Assembly: GCA_029548025.1 (NCBI GenBank)
Contig: JAKPOE010000275.1
Location: forward strand, 1-13,958
Length of the DNA: 13,958 bases
Direction: 5' to 3'
Source: Spirochaetota bacterium
Lineage (GTDB): Bacteria > Spirochaetota > UBA4802 > UB4802
Shown one piece after another: positions 1-6,688 of this stretch (positions are counted from its first letter, which is position 1; the number at the start of each line of letters is the position of its first letter). The notes below the pieces were generated by a model. It made no database searches. It was not told the origin of the DNA and was given only the letters and a program-made list of their open reading frames with translations. Both the position numbers and the translations under genes were made by a program.

Positions 1-109
1 GATAGTGTTAATAACAGCTTTTTTCATGCATACAACATTTAACAAAAAGATTTTACAATGTTTTGCACTCTCAAGTATATTAAAAAGTAACGTTTTGAAT
101 ATTCCATAT

Positions 110-1405
110 TTATAACGTACGGTTGTCAAAAACACGTTTAGCTTTCCCTTCACTGGGTGGCAGTGAGCCTGGCTCTAATAAATCAATACGAGGATTAATA
201 GTAATAAGTGCTTTCAGTGCTTCTTTGAGTTTACTCTTAATGCGATCAATCTCTTTAATATCACCGTGAAAAAGTTTTGAGTATAGCTCAACCTTAATAT
301 GCATTCGGTCTAAATTATTTTCACGGTCCAGTATAATCTGATAGTTATTGCCAATTTCAGGGAACTTCATAAGAACAGTTTCTATCTGTGAAGGGAATAC
401 ATTCACGCCACTTACAATGAGCATATCGTCCGTACGCCCTTTAATACGATCAATGCGATAATGGGTGCGCCCACATTGGCATGGTTCGGGTATAATACGG
501 GTGAGATCGCGAGTGCGATATCGTAAAATTGGCATAGCTTCACGGTTAATATGGGTTAATACGAGCTCGCCTTCTTCACCAGGTTGTAATACTTCACCTG
601 TTTCAGGATTGATTATCTCGGCAATATAGTAATCTTCCCAGATATGCATGCCATTTTTATAGGTACACTCAAAAGCAACACCAGGTCCGTTCATTTCGCT
701 TAAGCCATATGAATTATATGCGTCTATACCAAATTGTTCTTCAATCTTTTTACGGGTTGCTTCAGAATATGGCTCAGCGCCCAGATATGCTTTTTTCAAT
801 GTTAGCGCGTATGGATCAATCCCTTCAGCACGTATTGCTTCTACCATGTGCAGACAATAGCTTGGTGTGATGTGTATAATGGTTGTTTCAAAATCCTGCA
901 TTAACTGAATCTGACGCAGCGTATTTCCTGAGGATGACGGTATTACCATACACCCTAACATCTCAGCACCATAATGTAATCCCAATCCACCGGTAAAAAG
1001 CCCATAGCCCATCATATTCTGGAAAACATCATCTTGTGATGCACCAGTGGCAACCATGCAGCGTGCAACCAGATCAGCCCAGTCACGAATGTCTTTAGCA
1101 GTGTAAAAAATAACAGTGGATTTACCTGTTGTTCCCGAGGAAGCATGCATGCGCACAACCTTTTTTTTTGGTACTGCCAGCATGCCATCGGGATAACTCA
1201 GGCGAAGGTCATTCTTTGTTGTGAATGGCAAGTCTTTGATATGCTCCAGTGTTTTGATTGCATCTATATTAATGTTATTTTCTTCAAATACCTTTTTATA
1301 AAAGGGGGTAACGCTGGCAGCCTGCAGTGCTTTGTTTAGTTTTGTAAGCTGCAATGATTCAAGATCTTTTCTGCTGATAGTTTCAATATTGTTATTCCAG
1401 TACAT
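110..1405 (-). CDS. paaK: Phenylacetate-CoA ligase (AMP-forming)
   Basis: Cytoplasmic ligase of the adenylate-forming family that joins an arylacetate such as phenylacetate to CoA using ATP. The 431-residue length is normal for PaaK. Visible motifs are the phosphate loop SSGTTGKST (residues 89-97), the NSYGLSEMNGPG adenine-site motif (231-242), YRTRD (296-300), the hinge region RIKGRTDD followed by VSGVNVFPSQIE (about 320-342), and a C-terminal GKAKR with the likely catalytic lysine near 421-423. The ATG is preceded by AAAAGAGG five bases upstream. The gene is 145 bases downstream of the rhomboid gene, so it probably has its own promoter; that gap contains a perfect palindrome and a TTGACA (1512-1517) without a convincing -10. 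In anaerobes this enzyme often works with indolepyruvate ferredoxin oxidoreductase on aryl acids from amino acids, but that partner is not in the window. Exact aryl substrate is not determinable. The 109 bases downstream show no gene or clear terminator. Confidence 0.95.
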   Translation of the reverse strand: MYWNNNIETISRKDLESLQLTKLNKALQAASVTPFYKKVFEENNINIDAIKTLEHIKDLPFTTKNDLRLSYPDGMLAVPKKKVVRMHASSGTTGKSTVIFYTAKDIRDWADLVARCMVATGASQDDVFQNMMGYGLFTGGLGLHYGAEMLGCMVIPSSSGNTLRQIQLMQDFETTIIHITPSYCLHMVEAIRAEGIDPYALTLKKAYLGAEPYSEATRKKIEEQFGIDAYNSYGLSEMNGPGVAFECTYKNGMHIWEDYYIAEIINPETGEVLQPGEEGELVLTHINREAMPILRYRTRDLTRIIPEPCQCGRTHYRIDRIKGRTDDMLIVSGVNVFPSQIETVLMKFPEIGNNYQIILDRENNLDRMHIKVELYSKLFHGDIKEIDRIKSKLKEALKALITINPRIDLLEPGSLPPSEGKAKRVFDNRTL

Positions 1406-1485
1406 GGCAACCTCTTTTAAAAATGTACACGCATTTACTGTGCTATAGAAGTGGCTCTACGATCCATTTCTACGATGGTAATGCT

Positions 1486-1498
1486 GTGACATTGTCAC
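1486..1498. promoter_or_regulatory. Perfect 13-base palindrome upstream of paaK
   Basis: GTGACA-T-TGTCAC is a perfect 6-1-6 inverted repeat lying 81-93 bases upstream of the paaK start, in the gap between rhomboid and paaK. Such a site would suit a dimeric repressor or activator. It resembles half of a CRP/FNR-type TGTGA-N6-TCACA site but the spacing is one base short, so the binding family is not assigned. Confidence 0.35.
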
Positions 1499-1550
1499 TG
1501 CTTCCATAGGTTGTCAAGAAGATATTGATTTACAGTAACTATCGCCGCCA

Positions 1551-2402
1551 TTAATGAATTATATCATTGTTGTCAGGATAGTAATGTCTGCGTGCCCATT
1601 CTAATTTTTGTTTTTCTTCAGGTGTAAGCGAATTATAGCCATAATGGGTAATTTTATCAAGAAGTGTATCGATAATCTCCTTTGCCTTAATGCGATCATC
1701 AATTCTTTTTTTATGTTTTGCAAGGCGATAGTTCCTGGAAATTGACGCAAATGGATTAAATGAAGTTTTTTGGCGTAACCAGAATCTTGTTTTTAAAAGA
1801 ATAAATCCCGTAATAAAACCACCTAAATGGCCAATATGGCTTACGTTACCACCCAGCCCCTGTGCTGATGCGATGGTGCCAAAAAATTCTATGCCACCAA
1901 AAAGTAAAACTAAATATTTCATCTTGATTGGAAAAATAAAATAAAGAAGGACCTCTCGGTTAGGCCAGATCATCCCATATGCCAGAAGGATTGCATAGAT
2001 GGCGCCTGAAGCTCCTATTGTTACAGGATTGTATCCATTGGTAGCATAAATATAATAATTCATAAAAGCAATCCCAATCCCTGCGCCAATACCACTGTAC
2101 AGGTAAAAGCGCATAAAGTTTTTACTACCAAAAAGCTCTTCTAAATCACAGCCAAACATCCATAGGGCAAACATATTAAAAAATATATGAAAAAAATTTC
2201 CATGTAAAAACATATACGTAACAGGTTGCCACAGCTTAAATTCATGAATAAATCCAATATGGTGGATGCCAAATGTGTATTCGATTACACCGGGCGCAAC
2301 AATGTTGCCAAAAAGCTGTATGATATAGACAACGCTGGTAAAAACTATAATTTTCTTAAGTGATGTTGTAATAGGTCCACCAAAGCGATATTGTGTTTGC
2401 AT
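1551..2402 (-). CDS. Rhomboid family intramembrane serine protease
   Basis: Polytopic inner-membrane protease that cleaves substrates within or near a transmembrane helix. With the preferred ATG the protein has 283 residues. The family core is intact: HGNFFHIFFNMFALWMFG (residues 67-84, with the oxyanion-region His72 and Asn76), the nucleophile Ser132 in GASGAIYA, and the catalytic His192 in SHIGHLGGFITG. About six hydrophobic segments cover residues 15-205. The tail (about 206-283) is basic and then carries an LDKI...G..SLTPEEK..L element resembling the small C-terminal domain (DUF6576-like) seen on many bacterial rhomboids. A longer reading from a TTG at 2471 adds 23 residues, but that codon has no ribosome site, while the ATG at 2402 is preceded by GGGGA. 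The gene lies 102 bases after the HD-GYP regulator on the same strand, with no terminator between, so co-transcription is plausible. Substrate unknown. Confidence 0.92.
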   Translation of the reverse strand: MQTQYRFGGPITTSLKKIIVFTSVVYIIQLFGNIVAPGVIEYTFGIHHIGFIHEFKLWQPVTYMFLHGNFFHIFFNMFALWMFGCDLEELFGSKNFMRFYLYSGIGAGIGIAFMNYYIYATNGYNPVTIGASGAIYAILLAYGMIWPNREVLLYFIFPIKMKYLVLLFGGIEFFGTIASAQGLGGNVSHIGHLGGFITGFILLKTRFWLRQKTSFNPFASISRNYRLAKHKKRIDDRIKAKEIIDTLLDKITHYGYNSLTPEEKQKLEWARRHYYPDNNDIIH

Positions 2403-2504
2403 GATTTTCCCCGATTTAATGATAGTACAAGTCTTTATTAAGAAATATAGTTTATGCTGCAATAAATGCAAAATTTTGTTTCAATGATACTACTGCCGTC
2501 CAAT

Positions 2505-4106
2505 TTACTGATATTTCTGTCGGATTGCATCAAAGTCATCTGCATTTTGTAAAAACAGTTCAAAAAGGTGTGGATCATATCGATGTGCTTCACTTTTCAT
2601 TATTTCAATAGATTTTTGATGGCTATATGCTTCTTTATAGGGGCGTATGGTTGTGAGTGCATCATAAACATCGACAATGGTTACTATGCGTGCCGATAAT
2701 GGGATTTCATCTTCTGAAAGCCCATAAGGATATCCCGTTCCATCCCATGCCTCATGGTGATATAACGTAACATCCATTGCCATGGATAAAAATGAGTCCT
2801 GTCCCATCTCCTGCGAAGCACGTTTCAATGCATTATAGCCAATGGTTGTATGGGTCTTAATTATTTCAAATTCTTCATAGGTTAGTTTCCCTGGTTTTAA
2901 CAATATGTTATCCGGTATTCCTACCTTGCCAATATCGTGTAAAATGGATGAATCGTATAAATCGCGAAGGTATTGGTTGCTTATTTCCAATGCAACTCCA
3001 GAGTATTTGGCAATCTGAGCAAGGAGCATGCAGTAGCCGCGCATACGGTCAAGATGGTAGCCCGTTTCAGGATCACGAAGCTCGGTTAAACTGCTGAGTG
3101 CAAATATTGTAGCCTTCTGAGTTTTAAGCAATTGATGTGTGCGTATCTTTACAATTTGTTCCAACTTTTTGTTATGCATATCAAGTTCATGAAGCAGTTC
3201 GCCACGCTGTATACTGAATGCAATATGTCCGCTTATGGTTTCAGCAAATTGAATATGATCATTGTTAAAGGTATTGGGTTGGACAGATGCAAAAAGCAGA
3301 AAACCTTTTAATCGGTTGGCAATAATGAGTGGTATGGTCATGCTGGAGCGCATACCTTCCTGTAAAAGAAGTTTTGTTCTTTCAGATGAAGGATTTTGCC
3401 TGTAGTATTCTTCTAAATCATTGATGATGTGATATTGCTTTGTTTCAGAAACTTTTAGTAGCGAAGAATCGCTTAGAGGAAACTTATCATTAATATTTAT
3501 TAAAATATTTTTTGTTGATGATACAAGACGTGTTTCTACCTGCCCGGCATCATTGATGATAGCCACTGCCAGACGATCAAATGGAATTACATTGTTAAGA
3601 CTTTTTGCAATGATATCAAAAATTTCTTCAAATGCAGCACCCTTGTTTAACAATCCTATTATTTCATTTAACCGGGTAATTTGTTGCACATAGCGATCAC
3701 GTTCTTCCTTAAGTTTTTTTCTTTCAATAGCTCTCTCAACTGATTTATCCAGTATTCCAAAATCGGTTAACGGTTTCTGGATAAAATCATAGGCTCCGCT
3801 TTTTAAGGCAACAAGCATATCCTCATTGCTACCATAGCCGCTAAGCACTATCTTGGGAATATCAGGAAATTTTTCCGCCATCCTTTTCAGGAGTTCCCGG
3901 CCGTTCACATTGGGCATGTTAAGGTCTGTTAATACAAGATCAACCGCTTGTGATAGAAGAATGTCCATGGCAGTATGGCCATTGCCAGCAGTAAGTACAG
4001 TATATCCTTTTAATTGAAGATAGCGTGAAAGGATGTCCCGTATTGATTCCTCGTCATCAACAACCAGTACCGTGGTTGCAATAGCTTGTGGTTTTGCATT
4101 ATCCAT
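2505..4106 (-). CDS. Response regulator with REC, GAF and HD-GYP domains
   Basis: A 533-residue cytoplasmic two-component output protein, probably a cyclic-di-GMP phosphodiesterase controlled by phosphorylation. The N-terminal receiver (about 12-125) has the acidic pair Asp17/Asp18, phosphoacceptor Asp61 in TDLNMP, Ser89 and Lys111 (QKP). A helical linker (about 115-150) leads to a GAF-type sensor domain (about 150-300, ending SGHIAFSIQRGELL), then a coiled-coil (about 303-335), then an HD-GYP domain (about 335-525). The latter is complete: GYHLDRM (349-355), HD pair 390-391 in ILHDIGK, His419, HHEAWDGTGYP (450-460) with the GYP signature, and VDVYDAL (478-484). Catalytic competence is therefore expected. 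The ATG has no clear ribosome binding site, but it fits the usual start just before the receiver. It is transcribed divergently from the SpoIIE phosphatase gene and upstream of the rhomboid gene. No histidine kinase is adjacent. What the GAF domain senses cannot be read from the sequence. Confidence 0.95.
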   Translation of the reverse strand: MDNAKPQAIATTVLVVDDEESIRDILSRYLQLKGYTVLTAGNGHTAMDILLSQAVDLVLTDLNMPNVNGRELLKRMAEKFPDIPKIVLSGYGSNEDMLVALKSGAYDFIQKPLTDFGILDKSVERAIERKKLKEERDRYVQQITRLNEIIGLLNKGAAFEEIFDIIAKSLNNVIPFDRLAVAIINDAGQVETRLVSSTKNILININDKFPLSDSSLLKVSETKQYHIINDLEEYYRQNPSSERTKLLLQEGMRSSMTIPLIIANRLKGFLLFASVQPNTFNNDHIQFAETISGHIAFSIQRGELLHELDMHNKKLEQIVKIRTHQLLKTQKATIFALSSLTELRDPETGYHLDRMRGYCMLLAQIAKYSGVALEISNQYLRDLYDSSILHDIGKVGIPDNILLKPGKLTYEEFEIIKTHTTIGYNALKRASQEMGQDSFLSMAMDVTLYHHEAWDGTGYPYGLSEDEIPLSARIVTIVDVYDALTTIRPYKEAYSHQKSIEIMKSEAHRYDPHLFELFLQNADDFDAIRQKYQ

Positions 4107-4131
4107 GATTTTTAAGGGTAACTCACATTGT

Positions 4132-4143
4132 AATACATGTATT
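4132..4143. promoter_or_regulatory. 12-base palindrome near the HD-GYP gene start
   Basis: AATACATGTATT is a perfect palindrome 26-37 bases upstream of the HD-GYP regulator's ATG. It falls at or just after the transcription start predicted from the candidate promoter at 4150-4178, a position typical of a repressor operator. Short AT-rich palindromes also occur by chance. Confidence 0.3.
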
Positions 4144-4149
4144 TCTTAT

Positions 4150-4178
4150 ACAGTATGGTGCTTTTGGAGTTACGTCAA
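4150..4178 (-). promoter_or_regulatory. Candidate sigma70-type promoter for the HD-GYP gene
   Basis: On the minus strand TTGACG (4173-4178, five of six matches to the -35 consensus) is followed after 17 bases by TACTGT (4150-4155, three of six matches to -10). It would give a leader of roughly 37 bases. The -35 and spacing are good but the -10 is weak, so this is a tentative call. Confidence 0.3.
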
Positions 4179-4195
4179 TCGTAAAATTATAGAAA

Positions 4196-4213
4196 TACCT
4201 AAAAAAATAGGTA
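4196..4213. repeat. Inverted repeat TACCTA-A6-TAGGTA
   Basis: A perfect 6-6-6 inverted repeat with an all-A spacer, in the divergent region. It sits just upstream of the candidate HD-GYP promoter -35 element and about 240 bases before the phosphatase ATG. It could be an activator site or a small hairpin; no factor is assigned. Confidence 0.3.
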
Positions 4214-4274
4214 CCATCAAATATAGAAGGATTCATCTATAAAATCGATTGTTCACCTTATAAATAATGGGGAA

Positions 4275-4376
4275 ATGAGTTCTGACGCTCTTTTTTTTAC
4301 CCGGGACGAGCATGACGATGAACAATTTTTAGATGGTGAGTATTATTGTAATTATCATAAGATTTTTTTTGATTGA
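4275..4376 (+). CDS. Possible 33-residue small ORF
   Basis: An ATG at 4275 opens 33 codons ending in TGA at 4374-4376. The product would be acidic, with an FFTRDEHDDEQFLDGEYY-like centre and no membrane segment. GGGGAA lies immediately upstream but is only two bases from the ATG, which is too close for a good ribosome site. The frame is open back to about 4227 without another ATG. No family is recognised. It may be a small protein or leader peptide of the phosphatase gene, but an accidental ORF is at least as likely. Confidence 0.2.
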   Translation: MSSDALFFTRDEHDDEQFLDGEYYCNYHKIFFD

Positions 4377-4450
4377 TTTTTTTGCATAAATATTACACTT
4401 TAAAACTAAATACTAAATATCTAAAATACTGTGCGTTTCAGGACATCATT

Positions 4451-6688
4451 ATGATTTCGATACAAAAATTTGAATCATGGGCAATAAAGCCGTTTAATGC
4501 TATATTCAATTTTTTTAGTGAGCGTATTGCGTATACGTTTGGCATAGCTTTTACAACAAGTTTAGGCGGCTTTATCATTGCGGCTTATATAGCTCTTTTT
4601 CTTATTGCAACAGTAAGGTTTAATGTCAGCAATACAGGATCAGATTTTGTGATGCTCTTTTCAGGTCTTACGTTATTTGTTTATGCTCCGTTATATTATT
4701 TACATTTTGGCCTGTTGTATAAAGCAGGCATCCCATGCTTTACAAGGAGGCTTTCACTCATCAATAAATATGTTGAACATAATACGTTGCATCAAACAAT
4801 GAGTGATGAAGAAGCCCTGCAACTTCTTGATGCACTGGAACATCTTCCACGTGATAATATGGCTGCTGCATTGATTTATCCTTCCATAGTTATGGTTGTT
4901 TGCTGTCTGTACGAAGCAATCAAAGGAACTATCGCCAATGCGCTTTTCCTTTTATTGGGTATTGCATCAGCAATTTTTATCTATATATTTTTAACGTATA
5001 TAGTAGCTGAACTTTTGTCTGGAAGAATGCGTCGCAAAATAAAATGGTTACTGGTGAAACGTGGCATATCATTTGATGAGCGGTATATCTTGAGTATCAG
5101 GGGTAAATTTATTTTCATCAATATTATGGTTATGGTTGCCATGTTTGAATTGGGTGCCATGGTGTATTATAACAACTATGAGTTGTTTTCAATAATACCG
5201 CTGATGTTTATATCAATAACTGGAATACTTGTGTTTGTTATTTTGTTCTTTTATTTACTTTCTATTGAAGAATCGCTAGGCGAGATTGAGTCGGCGGCGG
5301 TTGATTTAGCCCGCGGGGGAAGTGGTTTGCTCTTTTTGCCCTATCTTGATAAAGAGCTTATCAATACCAGTAAAGGATTTATTGCCGCTGCCTATGAGGT
5401 TAATGACATACGAAAAAATCTTGAACAAAAAGTTGAAGAAAGAACAGAAGAATTGAATAAAGCGCTAACAAGCCTTAAAGAAAAAAATGATTTAATTGCA
5501 AAAGAGCTCAGAATAGCTGCAAACATACAACAGGGTATTTTGCCGCAAACACCTTCTGTGCATAATGCAGTCAAGATTGTAGCGTATAACAGGGCATCCA
5601 GCGATATTGGTGGTGACCTTTATGATATTATACAGATGCAGGATAATTGTTTAGGTGTCCTTATTGCTGATGTTTCAGGGCATGGTATCCCTGCTGCTTT
5701 GATAAGTACCATGGTTAAGATTAGCTTCCGTGAATCGTGCACTAACTATTTGCTACCCAGAAGAATCTTTGCTGATGTCAATAAGCAACTGGTCAATATA
5801 ATTCGCACACAGGAGTACGCTACAGTATTTTTTATGGTGATATTTCCTACCTATGATGTCATGTATGCAAACGCTTCACATCGTAAAGCAGTGGTATATA
5901 AACGGCAATCAGGAACTATAATGTACTGGGATACCGGTGGTATCTTTCTGGGGGCATTGCCAGATGAAGAGGTTGGGAGCCTTTTTGAGGATAACTTTGG
6001 AATACTGGAGCCTGGTGACAGGGTGTTTCTATACACTGATGGTTTGCCCGAATCGCGAAATTGGAATAATGAAGAGTTTAGCGATGAGCGTGTGGAAAGG
6101 CTTGTTTCAGAAACAGTGAACATGTCAATTGAGGAGGCAAGGGATTATATTATTACAGAGTGGGAAAAATTTCTTGGTGGAACACCTCCCAGAGATGACA
6201 TGACATTTGTCTTTCTGGAATTAGACCCAATTTTATATAATGCATTACAACATCGCGAAAGAGGGGAACAGCTTGTTCATGAAAAGAAATTTAATTTAGC
6301 AATTGAAGAACTGAAAAAAGCAGTCATTATGAATCCTCAAGATATAAATGCCCTATTATTGCTCTCACGTTCGTATATTTATATACATCACTATGACAGG
6401 GCACTTCCTCACCTTATTGATTATATTGCAAAAAAACCTGATAACAGTTTTGCACACTATTTGCTGGCTATAGTCCATTACAAAAAAAATCAATTTGAAG
6501 AAGCATACAATGCTGCATTACAGGCATTAACCATGCAATCATCATACATTCCCGCTCTTTATAGTATGGCAGTTATCTGCAAAGCTTTAGGGAGGAAGGA
6601 TGAAGCAATACAATATTGCAAACAAATCCTGAAGCTGGATGCAGGGAATATAAAAGCACAGCGACTATTACAAAAACTATTACCTTAA
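4451..6688 (+). CDS. Membrane SpoIIE-type PP2C Ser/Thr phosphatase with TPR repeats
   Basis: Predicted inner-membrane signalling phosphatase of 745 residues. Order of parts: six hydrophobic helices (about 31-55, 64-90, 140-156, 161-188, 219-240, 245-270), a HAMP-like segment (about 271-322), a coiled coil (about 320-357), a SpoIIE/RsbU-type PP2C domain (about 355-590), then four TPR units (about 592-734). The PP2C metal-site motifs are intact: SSDIGGDLYDI (Asp389), IADVSGHG (Asp407), LYTDGLPE (Asp530) and RDDMTFV (Asp582/Asp583). Relatives dephosphorylate anti-sigma-factor antagonists in partner-switching pathways; the target here is unknown and no antagonist or anti-sigma gene is adjacent. 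The ATG at 4451 is preceded by AGGA seven bases upstream and is preferred over a TTG at 4373 that would add 26 residues with no ribosome site. It is divergent from the HD-GYP regulator and its stop codon overlaps the convergent peptidase gene. Confidence 0.93.
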   Translation: MISIQKFESWAIKPFNAIFNFFSERIAYTFGIAFTTSLGGFIIAAYIALFLIATVRFNVSNTGSDFVMLFSGLTLFVYAPLYYLHFGLLYKAGIPCFTRRLSLINKYVEHNTLHQTMSDEEALQLLDALEHLPRDNMAAALIYPSIVMVVCCLYEAIKGTIANALFLLLGIASAIFIYIFLTYIVAELLSGRMRRKIKWLLVKRGISFDERYILSIRGKFIFINIMVMVAMFELGAMVYYNNYELFSIIPLMFISITGILVFVILFFYLLSIEESLGEIESAAVDLARGGSGLLFLPYLDKELINTSKGFIAAAYEVNDIRKNLEQKVEERTEELNKALTSLKEKNDLIAKELRIAANIQQGILPQTPSVHNAVKIVAYNRASSDIGGDLYDIIQMQDNCLGVLIADVSGHGIPAALISTMVKISFRESCTNYLLPRRIFADVNKQLVNIIRTQEYATVFFMVIFPTYDVMYANASHRKAVVYKRQSGTIMYWDTGGIFLGALPDEEVGSLFEDNFGILEPGDRVFLYTDGLPESRNWNNEEFSDERVERLVSETVNMSIEEARDYIITEWEKFLGGTPPRDDMTFVFLELDPILYNALQHRERGEQLVHEKKFNLAIEELKKAVIMNPQDINALLLLSRSYIYIHHYDRALPHLIDYIAKKPDNSFAHYLLAIVHYKKNQFEEAYNAALQALTMQSSYIPALYSMAVICKALGRKDEAIQYCKQILKLDAGNIKAQRLLQKLLP

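Larger units (their letters stand above)
4107..4450. other. Divergent control region between HD-GYP and SpoIIE genes
   Basis: This 344-base stretch has no recognised gene and must hold the promoters of both flanking genes. It contains a palindrome (4132-4143), a candidate minus-strand promoter (4150-4178), an inverted repeat (4196-4213), a distant pair of 8-base inverted copies ATTGTTCA/TGAACAAT (4248-4255 and 4319-4326), and a very AT-rich stretch with T runs (about 4362-4440) before the phosphatase gene. A 33-codon ORF at 4275-4376 is possible. No convincing plus-strand promoter stands out because too many AT-rich matches compete. Confidence 0.6.

Noticed and set aside
1501..1520. TTGACA as part of a full paaK promoter
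   Set aside because: The -35 hexamer is perfect, but the bases 16 to 18 downstream do not form a usable -10, so no promoter feature was called.
2403..2471. Extended rhomboid N-terminus from a TTG at 2471
   Set aside because: No ribosome site precedes the TTG and the added 23 residues are not typical of the family; the ATG at 2402 has a GGGGA upstream.
4281..4298. T run after GAG...CTC as a possible terminator
   Set aside because: The stem would be only three base pairs, too weak for an intrinsic terminator.
4248..4326. 8-base inverted copies ATTGTTCA and TGAACAAT 63 bases apart
   Set aside because: They are too short and far apart to be a confident hairpin or paired operator; such matches are expected in AT-rich DNA.
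4373..4450. Extended phosphatase N-terminus from a TTG at 4373
   Set aside because: The added sequence is low-complexity AT-rich coding without a ribosome site, while the ATG at 4451 has a well-spaced AGGA.
5851..6123. Open reading frames opposite or out of frame with the phosphatase gene
   Set aside because: They lie wholly within a gene with intact domain motifs and have no ribosome site or recognisable product.
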